Shown here: in pieces, positions 16,247-23,328 of the stretch
How positions within the stretch are numbered: the stretch's first letter is position 1
How the letters are laid out: each line of letters opens with the position of its first letter
Source: Streptomyces hyaluromycini
Lineage (GTDB): Bacteria; Actinomycetota; Actinomycetes; Streptomycetales; Streptomycetaceae
DNA: 64,000 nt
Reading direction: 5' to 3'
Assembly: GCF_002217755.1 (NCBI RefSeq)
Contig: NZ_BCFL01000016.1
Location: 540,319-604,318 of the forward strand
Translations under genes and position numbers: made by a program
The notes under the pieces: model-generated
Told to the model about the DNA's origin: nothing
Seen by the model: only the letters and a program-made list of their open reading frames with translations
Databases searched by the model: none

Positions 16247-16639
16247 TCAGCTGTGCAGGGTGACGGTGACGGTAGGCCTTGGAGTGGCAACAGCGTCCTT
16301 GCCGTCCTTGCCGTCCTTGCCATCCTTGCCAGGTCTCCCCTCCTGCCCGTTCCTGCCCTCCTGCCCGTTCCTCCCATCCTGCCCGTTTCTTCCTGGCGGG
16401 CCGGCAGGGCCAGCCGGACCCGACGGGCCTGGCGGGCCGGAGGGGCCGGCTACGACGCTTTGCGTCTCGAGGTCGACGTGCTGCGTCCGCAGATTGTCGA
16501 TCTGCGAGTCCTGGGCGATGAGCACAGCCGACTGCACGACGAGCGTGGTGATAAGCACCGCACGGAGCACAAGGGGGCGTGGGGGCCCATACATACGCAT
16601 ACGCAGCATTTCATTTGTCTTTCTCACGTCATCTCTCAC
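16247..16639 (-). CDS. Small membrane-anchored collagen-like protein, copy B
   Basis: A 130-aa protein. I chose the GTG at 16639 by alignment with copy A, where GTGAG-GA-GACGTGAGAAA is shared around the start. It has an N-terminal basic segment, one membrane helix (LVLRAVLITTLVVQSAVLIA), a short coil with DSQIDNLRTQHVDLETQ, then Gly-X-Y repeats: a Pro-rich block followed by RNGQDG/RNGQEG units and (GKD)n, ending in a short Thr/Val tail. The changed triplet composition relative to copy A suggests repeat turnover. The Shine-Dalgarno site is weak here too; TACACT upstream may be a -10 box. Confidence 0.75.
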   Translation of the reverse strand: MRDDVRKTNEMLRMRMYGPPRPLVLRAVLITTLVVQSAVLIAQDSQIDNLRTQHVDLETQSVVAGPSGPPGPSGPAGPAGPPGRNGQDGRNGQEGRNGQEGRPGKDGKDGKDGKDAVATPRPTVTVTLHS

Positions 16640-16723
16640 GCTGTGTGACGGCGAAAGTGTAAAAGGCCAGGCGTCGGAGAAGGTGAACCTCCTCATCGCG
16701 TGTCCGTTCCGGGACGACCCCTA

Positions 16724-17590
16724 TTTAGAAGCCAATTCAGTTGGCGTGATCTTGCGGCAGTCTGAGGTGATGACTGCTGCGCTTGTCGCACGGCTGGCGC
16801 CGGAAGACCTGTGGGAGTTGTTCCAGCGGGTGGTCTCGCCGGCTCCGGAACGCCCGCAGGGCGGTGGACATCGTCGGCGAGGGGACCGTGAGGTGCTGGC
16901 CGCGATCATCTTCGTCGCGACCTCGGGCTGCACCTGGAACCAACTGCCGCCGGGCTTCGGGCTGTCGGGGGTAACCGCCTTCCGCCGGTTCACCGAGTGG
17001 ACCGAGGCCCGTGTGTGGGCCAAACTCCACCGCCTGGTCCTGGACGAACTCGGTTCCCGAGGTGGTCTGGACTGGTCGCGTTGCGCGATCGACTCGGTCA
17101 GCGTCCGGGCCCTCAAAGGGGGCAGCTGACGGGACCGAATCCGACCGACCGCGGCAAGAAGGGTCAAAAATCCACCTCATCATGGACCGCCGTGGGCTGC
17201 CTCTGTCGATCGGCATCTCCGCGGCGAACCTCCACGACAGCCAGGCCCTGATCCCGCTGGTCCGCGGCATCCCGCCCATCCGCTCACGCCGCGGCCCACG
17301 ACGCCGCAGGCCCGGCAAACTGCACGGGGACAAGGGATACGACTACCGGCACCTGCGGCGCCGACTGTCCTCCCGCGGCATCCGGCACCGCCTCGCCCGC
17401 AAGGGCATCGAGTCGTCCCGGCGCCTGGGCCGGCACCGCTGGGTCGTAGAGCGGACGGCGTCCTGGCTGTCCGGCTGCCAGCGCCTCCACCGCCGCTACG
17501 AGCGGAAGCCGGAACACTTCCTCGCCTTCACCGCCATCGCCGCGACCCTCATATGCCACCGCCGACTCACCAACTGAAATGACGTCTAAA
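16724..17590 (+). mobile_element. IS5-type insertion sequence (IS427-like), about 867 bp
   Basis: It is bounded by imperfect 21-bp inverted repeats at 16724-16744 and 17570-17590 that match at 18 of 21 positions; the ends read TTTAGA...TCTAAA. It encodes one DDE transposase spread over more than one frame. I could not define a clean target duplication. The right end is embedded in a terminator hairpin at 17588-17631, and the left end lies 84 bp from the start of a collagen-like gene. Confidence 0.8.
16770..17577 (+). pseudogene. IS5-family transposase, disrupted by frame changes
   Basis: The N-terminal half (VMTAALVARLAPEDLWELFQ to SVSVRALKGGS) is in one frame, ending at TGA 17129. LTGPNPTDRGKKG then continues in a second frame, and GSKIHLIMDRRGLPLSIGIS to RRLTN in a third, ending 17577. 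The first change, at the G run 17118-17122, could be programmed -1 frameshifting as known for IS427-group elements. The second, near 17159-17163, looks like a one-base deletion. Parts of the DDE fold are readable: CAIDSVSVRA, then GDKGYDYRHLRRRL, and RHRWVVERTASWL with the final Glu. With two shifts needed, the element is probably inactive by itself. Confidence 0.75.
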
Positions 17591-17631
17591 GACCCCGCCG
17601 CCAGCTAGTCGGCTGAGTGCGGGGTCTTTTT
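17588..17631 (+). terminator. Intrinsic terminator next to the IS right end
   Basis: AAAGACCCCGC (17588-17598) pairs with GCGGGGTCTTT (17619-17629) around a 20-nt loop, followed by T residues. It overlaps the last bases of the IS, so the element probably inserted into a pre-existing terminator. Confidence 0.75.
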
Positions 17632-17821
17632 GTATGCGCAGGCGGATGCGGCTCGATGCAACCCCATGACAGTGATCACGCAATGACAACGCAATGATCT
17701 TGACGGGCCTTGTGACAGGTCAGCACCGCTTTCTGGGAGCCCGGACTGGAGCTCACGTCAGAGCACGCAGCGCAGGCACATCTCCCTTCCAGCTCCACGA
17801 AGCCGCCGGGAGGATTCAAGG

Positions 17822-17827
17822 TAGGAT
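17822..17827 (+). promoter_or_regulatory. -10 hexamer of the second RHH-PIN operon, probably leaderless
   Basis: TAGGAT, 7 nt before the ATG at 17835, in the same context as at 13427. Sequence identity with copy 1 extends about 45 nt upstream to a shared CCAGCTCCAC. Confidence 0.5.
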
Positions 17828-17834
17828 ACGTAGC

Positions 17835-18098
17835 ATGAGCGAGCCTACCGGCAAATACTCGATCACCATGCCGCGCGACATCGCCGAAGCAGCCAAAGCC
17901 CGCAGCGGTCCCTCCGGACTGTCCGCTTACGTCGCCGCGGCCGTTGCCCGTCAGATCGAGCGGGACAACCTCAACGAACTCATCACGGTCGCGGAGGCCG
18001 AACACGGCCCCGTCACCGACGAAGAGATCCAGGCCCTGCGCGACCAACTCCACGAAGCCCGAGAGCAACAGACCCAAGGCGGGGCGAGCGCCGCGTGA
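17835..18098 (+). CDS. RHH-type antitoxin, copy 2
   Basis: An 87-aa paralogue of the antitoxin at 13440, with the same length and the same KYSITMPRDIAEAAKARSG core. Changes are limited to a few positions (SEP for SGR at the start, ITV for IQV, a slightly different tail). It overlaps the toxin start as GTGA. Because the DNA-binding half is essentially unchanged, the two antitoxins should recognise the same operator and could cross-regulate. The pair lies 4.4 kb from copy 1 in the same orientation, with the tRNA scar, collagen-like genes and IS between. Confidence 0.85.
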   Translation: MSEPTGKYSITMPRDIAEAAKARSGPSGLSAYVAAAVARQIERDNLNELITVAEAEHGPVTDEEIQALRDQLHEAREQQTQGGASAA

Positions 18099-18508
18099 CC
18101 CCGTCCCCCGCCATCCCTGGCGGCACCCTGGTTCTCGACAGCGAAGGGCTGACCAAGGCCGTACTGCGCGACCGTACGGTCACCGGCTGGCTCGCCCTCG
18201 CCCGCGCCGACGACCTGCGGGTGATCACTTCCGCGGCCACCCTCGTGGAAGTGATCCACCCGCGGATCAACCGCCCGGCCCTGGAATGGACCCTGTCCCG
18301 CCTCGTCATCGAGCCGGTCACCGAGCCCATCGCCCGTCACGCCGCCACCCTCCTCGCCGACGCCGGCCTGCACGGCCACAAGTACGCCGTCGACGCCATA
18401 CTCGGCGCCACAGCCCTCGCCGCCCCCGGTCCGGCGACGGTCCTCACCTCAGACCCCGAGGATCTCACCGCCCTGTGCGGCTCTCGCATCACCGTCATCA
18501 AAGTCTGA
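18095..18508 (+). CDS. PIN-domain (VapC-like) toxin, copy 2
   Basis: A 137-aa close paralogue of the toxin at 13700, with GTG start in a GTGA overlap. It keeps the acidic residues of the PIN site (LVLDSEG, YAVDAIL, LTSDPE). The central block from DRTVTGWLALARADDLRVIT to HGHKYA is almost the same as in copy 1. The gene is intact. Immediately downstream are the remains of an integrase on the other strand, the same kind of neighbour copy 1 has on its upstream side. Confidence 0.85.
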   Translation: MTPSPAIPGGTLVLDSEGLTKAVLRDRTVTGWLALARADDLRVITSAATLVEVIHPRINRPALEWTLSRLVIEPVTEPIARHAATLLADAGLHGHKYAVDAILGATALAAPGPATVLTSDPEDLTALCGSRITVIKV

Positions 18509-18649
18509 CGCCGGCAACCGAGAGCGGTGCGCGCCCGACAAACGGCCTCCGATGCCTTTCCAGCCGTGGGCCGGGTCTCCGCCAACTCGATCCGGCCCCA
18601 ATCTGACGCCGGAAGGGTTACGCCCGGGCGATCTCCTGGAGTTCCCCGC

Positions 18650-18874
18650 CGGTGGCGACGCTTTCTCGATCCACCGAACGGCCGTGGCAATCTGCTCCGG
18701 CCGCTCCCGGCCCCGTCGAGGAACCGGCAGGACGTACGAACGCAGCGCCCGCCGGAGCGCGTCCGGGGCAGGCCGCCCCCGCGTCGGTTTGACCAGGACG
18801 GGAACGACACTCGCCAACGCGTCCGCCATGCTGTTCCGCCGCTTGGCCGAGGCCGCCGGATCGAGGAACGACAA
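18650..18874 (-). pseudogene. Integrase remnant: core-binding domain only
   Basis: The minus-strand translation from 18874 (SFLDPAASAKRRNSMADAL to ATAVRWIEKASPP) aligns with about residues 86-155 of the intact integrase at 11894: both have RGRP-DLLRRA, FP-P/VPR and an RWV/RWIE-AS ending. After about 18650 the frame is lost (GGELQEIARA appears in another frame, then stop). There is no catalytic domain downstream; the PIN toxin gene occupies that place. It is a truncated, non-functional recombinase gene. Confidence 0.65.
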
Positions 18875-18990
18875 GGCACCTCACCGGGTTGGAGGCAGAG
18901 GGTTCGGCCTGCTGAGGCCCTGTGGCACGTACCCTTCATAGGGTCTATGGCGTCATACAGCGGGCGCCGAACCTCTGGAGGCAACACCTC

Positions 18991-20010
18991 GTGCTGATCG
19001 CTCAGCGTCCGTCCCTGACCGAAGAGGTCGTCGACGAGTTCCGTTCCCGGTTCGTGATCGAGCCGCTGGAGCCGGGCTTCGGCTACACCCTCGGCAACTC
19101 CCTTCGCCGTACCCTCCTGTCCTCGATCCCCGGCGCGGCTGTCACGTCGATCCGGATCGACGGCGTGCTGCACGAGTTCACCACCGTGCCGGGCGTCAAG
19201 GAGGACGTCACCGACCTGATCCTCAACATCAAGCAGCTCGTCGTGAGCAGCGAGCACGACGAGCCGGTCGTGATGTACCTGCGCAAGCAGGGTCCGGGTC
19301 TGGTCACCGCCGCCGACATCGCGCCGCCGGCCGGTGTCGAGGTGCACAACCCCGACCTCGTCCTGGCCACGCTCAACGGCAAGGGCAAGCTGGAGATGGA
19401 GCTGACGGTCGAGCGTGGCCGCGGTTACGTCTCCGCCGTGCAGAACAAGCAGGTGGGCCAGGAGATCGGCCGTATCCCGGTCGACTCCATCTACTCGCCG
19501 GTGCTGAAGGTCACGTACAAGGTCGAGGCGACCCGTGTCGAGCAGCGCACCGACTTCGACAAGCTGATCGTCGACGTCGAGACCAAGCAGGCGATGCGTC
19601 CGCGTGACGCCATGGCCTCCGCCGGCAAGACCCTGGTCGAGCTGTTCGGTCTCGCCCGTGAGCTGAACATCGACGCCGAGGGCATCGACATGGGCCCGAC
19701 CCCCACGGACGCCGCCCTCGCCGCCGACATGGCACTGCCGATCGAGGAGCTGGAGCTCACGGTCCGCTCCTACAACTGCCTCAAGCGCGAGGGCGTCCAC
19801 TCGGTGGGCGAACTGATCGCGCGCTCCGAGGCGGACCTCCTGGACATCCGCAACTTCGGTGCGAAGTCCATCGACGAGGTCAAGGAAAAGCTCGCCGGCA
19901 TGGGCCTCGGCCTCAAGGACAGCCCGCCCGGATTCAACCCGATCGCCGCCGCCGACGCCTTCGGCGCCGACGACGCGGACGCGGGCTTCGTGGAGACCGA
20001 GCAGTACTGA
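18991..20010 (+). CDS. rpoA: RNA polymerase alpha subunit, isolated copy
   Basis: A complete 339-aa alpha subunit from GTG at 18991 with GGAG 10 nt upstream. The N-terminal dimerisation domain ([18 protein letters not shown]) and C-terminal domain ([36 protein letters not shown]) are both intact, with the acidic linker between. It is very close to the normal Streptomyces protein as I remember it, ending in FVETEQY. What is odd is the place: rpoA normally lies between rpsD and rplQ, and neither is here. Upstream are a toxin gene and an integrase remnant; directly after the stop is another integrase remnant. TAGGGT at 18939-18944 may be a -10 box without a good -35. This is most likely a second rpoA acquired or copied into the island. 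Confidence 0.95.
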   Translation: MLIAQRPSLTEEVVDEFRSRFVIEPLEPGFGYTLGNSLRRTLLSSIPGAAVTSIRIDGVLHEFTTVPGVKEDVTDLILNIKQLVVSSEHDEPVVMYLRKQGPGLVTAADIAPPAGVEVHNPDLVLATLNGKGKLEMELTVERGRGYVSAVQNKQVGQEIGRIPVDSIYSPVLKVTYKVEATRVEQRTDFDKLIVDVETKQAMRPRDAMASAGKTLVELFGLARELNIDAEGIDMGPTPTDAALAADMALPIEELELTVRSYNCLKREGVHSVGELIARSEADLLDIRNFGAKSIDEVKEKLAGMGLGLKDSPPGFNPIAAADAFGADDADAGFVETEQY

Positions 20011-20107
20011 ACGCTGCGCTCCGCCGGCCTTGGAGACACTTCGCGGACAGGGACAGGAGAACCTCAACACTGTTCCCTGCCCGAAGTGAGGCCTCGGCCG
20101 GGCCGGG
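20011..20107 (-). pseudogene. Integrase remnant: C-terminal end
   Basis: The minus-strand frame reads GPGPAEASLRAGNSVEVLLS, then [14 protein letters not shown]. It matches VDPAEVAERAGNSVEVLMTCYAKCLYGRQAIA of the intact integrase (residues about 409-440). The catalytic Tyr position is Ser. It abuts the rpoA stop codon with almost no spacing. The rest of the gene, which should lie at higher coordinates, is absent. Confidence 0.65.
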
Positions 20108-20302
20108 CCCGCGCACATCCCTGGCGATGGCAGCCGGCAGCAGCGCGGCGCGGCTCCGGTGTCTCACATACGGACCGTGACTTGGCCGGTCGGCGGGCGT
20201 CGGCTTCCGGTCTGCCCGCTGCGGCCGTCACCCCGGCCGGTCCGACGCAAGCGACCCGAAGCCGGGTTCCCTGCAGTGGGGGCAGCGCAGGACGGCTCGG
20301 GA

Positions 20303-21193
20303 TCACTCTCCGGGGCCGTCGGGATCGGCCGTCGGCTTGTGCCAGTCGGCCAGGATCCCGTCGTCGATGCGTTCGAGTACCGTGGCGCCGAAGAGCGCGA
20401 CCGCCATGCGCACCGTGCGGGGGTCGTACGCCTTCGACGCCGGACGCGTCGCCGGATTCAGGTCCGCGAACCGTTCACGCGCCAGGTGGAGCAGCAGCTC
20501 CCCGTTGGCGGTTCTGGCGGGCAGCCTCCGCGGGAGGATCGAGTCGCTCGAATTCGACGCCGCCCCCAGCGTGAACGCGCCGATGAGCAGCGCCAGCACG
20601 GCTCGGATCCAGGCATGGTCGAGGAGCAGTACGGTCACCGCCGGCACCGCCAGCGCCGCGGCAGCCGTCGACCACCGACCCCGGTGCCGCTGCCCGCCGC
20701 TGGGAAGGAGTTCTCCCGGCTGCCGCGCATAGCCTTCGCTGATCAACCGCGCCTCCGCCGCACGCGCGAGGCCCACGGGATCCGGCAGGGCCCACAAGTA
20801 GTGGCCCCGCCGGCCGACGGAGTGGGCCCGGCCCGGTGCCGCCGCGGTCCACAGCTCGCGTTCGAACTCGTCGGCGTCCTCGGGCAACCGGCCGCGGGCG
20901 ACCCAACGCTGGGGCCCGGGCCCGTCGGGCGGCAAGCGGTGGAGCACGCCATCGGCCACCAGTCTGGCCACTGCCCCCTGCTTCGCCGACCTAGAGCCCG
21001 AGCCGCTCAGACAGCCCAACTCCACCGGACCGAGTCGTTCCACGGTGTCCGGCTCGACGAACGCGCTGCGGCGGTCTTCGGCCACGAACGCTTCCAGCCG
21101 GGCGTCTTCGGCATTCGCGCGCCCGATGCCGTCGACCGCCATGGCCGTCAACGCGATCACCAGACAGCCGACGAGTATGAGCCAGTCCGTCAT
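20303..21193 (-). CDS. TIGR04222-type membrane protein
   Basis: A 296-aa protein starting MTDWLILVGCLVIALTAMAV, an N-terminal membrane helix. The middle has the motif LGPVELGCLSGSGSRSAKQG then VARLVADGVLHRL, which I recognise as the actinobacterial TIGR04222 domain. Two further membrane helices follow at about 180-220. Members are found in many Streptomyces with unknown function; no enzymatic motif is visible. I chose the ATG at 21193 as the first start of the membrane helix; the frame is open upstream. This gene marks the return to ordinary chromosome after the island remnants. Confidence 0.7.
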   Translation of the reverse strand: MTDWLILVGCLVIALTAMAVDGIGRANAEDARLEAFVAEDRRSAFVEPDTVERLGPVELGCLSGSGSRSAKQGAVARLVADGVLHRLPPDGPGPQRWVARGRLPEDADEFERELWTAAAPGRAHSVGRRGHYLWALPDPVGLARAAEARLISEGYARQPGELLPSGGQRHRGRWSTAAAALAVPAVTVLLLDHAWIRAVLALLIGAFTLGAASNSSDSILPRRLPARTANGELLLHLARERFADLNPATRPASKAYDPRTVRMAVALFGATVLERIDDGILADWHKPTADPDGPGE

Positions 21194-21595
21194 GCGGGTC
21201 AGTATCCCCGGCCCGCTGCTTGCCCAGTCCGCTCGCACACAACGAGCCACCATCAATGCCCATGACCGCGTAGGCCGCGCGCGGCGGTGCCTGCTTCGGC
21301 ACGGCGTCGGCGCTGGGCCTGCCGGGCGGGACACGCTCGCCGGTCCCGTTCGCCCCGGCACCACGCGGGAGTGCCCTCGCTTAGCCAGGCGCGCGCCGGC
21401 ACAAGGAGCTGACAGCACGTCCGCGGACGCGCGACACTGCACGTCGTATCCCTGTCTGCGCCAGCTCTTCGCGTGTGCCGGTGACCACGTGATCCTTCCT
21501 TGCCGCGGCTTGATCAGGCGGAGGCCCCCTACCTGGTCTGTCATGTCCGTGGCACACCTATGATTGGCTGACTTCGGGGGTTCGAGGGGGAGTTG
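21194..21595. other. Divergent intergenic region, no gene seen
   Basis: It separates the TIGR04222-type gene and the secreted-protein gene. TATGAT at 21559-21564 is a good -10 candidate for the plus-strand gene, 32 nt before its start, but no clear -35 accompanies it. A GAGGGGGA ribosome site follows at 21584-21591. Confidence 0.4.
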
Positions 21596-23170
21596 ATGAT
21601 GGTGCGACGGAGATCGCTCGCTTTCGTCGGGGTGGCCGCGCTGGTGCCGTTGGTTGTCTCCGCCGCTTCCGCGCGGGCGGCGTCGGGGTCGCTGACCGTC
21701 ACCACGCTGGGGCGGCACGGTGGGAAGGTCTCGACGACGGTCACCGTCGTCGCGGTGTCGTCCGGTCAGACGTACAGCGTCAAGTCCGGCAAACGGCTCA
21801 GCCTGCCGTCGGGGCGCTACATCGCGATGACCGACATCTACGAGAGCGCCACGGAGGGGCTGGGCACCGACACCATCGGCGCCCAGGTCGTACAGGTGTC
21901 GGGCAGCAAGTCGGTGACGCTCGACGCGCGCAAGGGCAAGGCCGTCAAGGTCTCGCTCGACACGCCCGCCGACGTGACCGGCCCGGCGCGGATCAGCGCG
22001 CAGGTGTGCGCAGCCGGTGTCGGCGACATGCCTTCCGCCTACAGCGCGGGCGGCTGGAACGACGAGGGGGCCCTCTACGCCATCCCGAACTCCTCCAAGC
22101 TGCTGCAGTTCGGGTACCTGGCGCAGTGGTCGGGCGACGACAGCTACGTCGCCGTGAAGAACAGCACCGGCATTCCGACCTCGCCCGGTGGGTCGTTCAA
22201 GCGGTCGAAGCTGGCGACGGTGCGCTTCTCGGTACGCAGCGGTACGCAGATGGGCCGTCAGACCGGCACCGCGGTCCAGGCGGTGCCGAAGGTCGACGAC
22301 TGCACGACCGACCTGATGGCCGACGTCCGCGACGACGACGCACCGTACAGCGCCACCGTCCATGTGACTCCCGGGACCTGGCAGCCGCGCGACAACATCA
22401 CCGCGAGCGACGGCGAAGGTGTCAGCGGCGGATTCCCGAAGGTCAGGACGCTGACGGCGGGACAGAGTGTCACCCAGTCCTTCGGCCGGGCCGTGTGGAG
22501 TCCACTGCACTACCTGCCGATGCTCGGGGACAAGTCCGTCACCTTCATTCCGGACGCCCTGATCGGCGACCCCGACGTCGGCACCAGCGGGGCCGACCCG
22601 ACGAAGGAGACGGTGGTGCTCTCCAAGGGAAGCACCACCATCAAGAAGAAGACCCTGACCAACTGGGGTACCGGCGACGCCGAGTTCTCCGGTGCCGTCC
22701 GCTCGGCCGGCTGGTACCGGCTGACCGTCGACGCCCGTCGCTACCGGCCGGGGATCACCTTCCCCACCGGCATGCTGTCGCCGCGCGCCACCCTCGACTG
22801 GTACTTCAAGGCCGACCCGGACAAGTCGTTGGTCGCACCCGTCTTCCTGACCCGGTTCCTGCCCACCGGGCTGAACAGCCACAACCAGGCCGCACCGGAC
22901 AGCACCACGACCGTCGACGTCAGTGCCGGGCACGGCTCCCAGGGCCCCGACCTGAAGCTCACCAAGGTGACCGCCAAGTCCGTCCGGGTCTGGTCGTCCG
23001 CCGACGGCGGCAAGACCTGGAAGTCGGCGACCGTCAAGCACTCCGGCACGACCTGGCAGGCCGCCGTCCACAACCCGGCCTCCGGCGCCGTCGCCCTGCG
23101 CTCCGAGGTGACGGACGCCGCCGGGGACCGTTCGGTGGAGACGGTGTACCGGGCATACGCCATCGGATGA
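21596..23170 (+). CDS. Large secreted protein of unknown function
   Basis: A 524-aa protein with a clear Sec signal peptide: MMVRRRS, a hydrophobic core (LAFVGVAALVPLVVSAA) and a SARA-AS cleavage region near residue 30. Start codons TTG-ATG-ATG stand in a row; the ATG at 21596 suits the ribosome site best. The mature part is rich in beta-strand patterns, with repeated Ser/Thr/Gly segments. The last ~100 residues (VRVWSSADGGKTWKSATVKH) look like an Ig-like or sialidase-type beta domain with an S-x-D-x-G-x-T-W motif. I do not recognise a catalytic domain. It stands alone, divergent from the TIGR04222-type gene and convergent with the oxidase gene. Confidence 0.75.
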   Translation: MMVRRRSLAFVGVAALVPLVVSAASARAASGSLTVTTLGRHGGKVSTTVTVVAVSSGQTYSVKSGKRLSLPSGRYIAMTDIYESATEGLGTDTIGAQVVQVSGSKSVTLDARKGKAVKVSLDTPADVTGPARISAQVCAAGVGDMPSAYSAGGWNDEGALYAIPNSSKLLQFGYLAQWSGDDSYVAVKNSTGIPTSPGGSFKRSKLATVRFSVRSGTQMGRQTGTAVQAVPKVDDCTTDLMADVRDDDAPYSATVHVTPGTWQPRDNITASDGEGVSGGFPKVRTLTAGQSVTQSFGRAVWSPLHYLPMLGDKSVTFIPDALIGDPDVGTSGADPTKETVVLSKGSTTIKKKTLTNWGTGDAEFSGAVRSAGWYRLTVDARRYRPGITFPTGMLSPRATLDWYFKADPDKSLVAPVFLTRFLPTGLNSHNQAAPDSTTTVDVSAGHGSQGPDLKLTKVTAKSVRVWSSADGGKTWKSATVKHSGTTWQAAVHNPASGAVALRSEVTDAAGDRSVETVYRAYAIG

Positions 23171-23174
23171 GGAC

Positions 23175-23216
23175 GCCCTAGCCGTCATGCCCTAGCCGTC
23201 ACGCCGTAGCCGTCAC
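23175..23216 (+). repeat. Three tandem 14-bp repeats after the secreted-protein gene
   Basis: The unit GCCCTAGCCGTCAY occurs at 23175-23188, 23189-23202 and, with C to G at one site, at 23203-23216. It begins 5 bp after the stop codon in a convergent gap. It is likely replication slippage; a role in termination is possible. Confidence 0.7.
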
Positions 23217-23328
23217 GCCGGGGTCGGGGCCTTGGCGGTGGGCGGCTGGTGGCGGGACCGCTGCCGGGTTCGCGGCGCCACCAGCGTGGCCGCGTCGGCC
23301 GCATCGGACCGCCGCCCGGCGCGAACGG

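Noticed and set aside
18939..18944. TAGGGT as a firm promoter for the isolated rpoA
   Set aside because: No acceptable -35 at 16-19 bp; kept only as a possibility in the gene entry.
18337..20118. 593-codon minus-strand frame across rpoA
   Set aside because: It is mostly the antisense of rpoA; only short segments at its edges resemble integrase and they are in other frames.
20303..23188. Very long minus-strand frame across the secreted-protein gene
   Set aside because: Only the part below 21193 is a real protein; the rest is the antisense of the plus-strand gene with its clear signal peptide.
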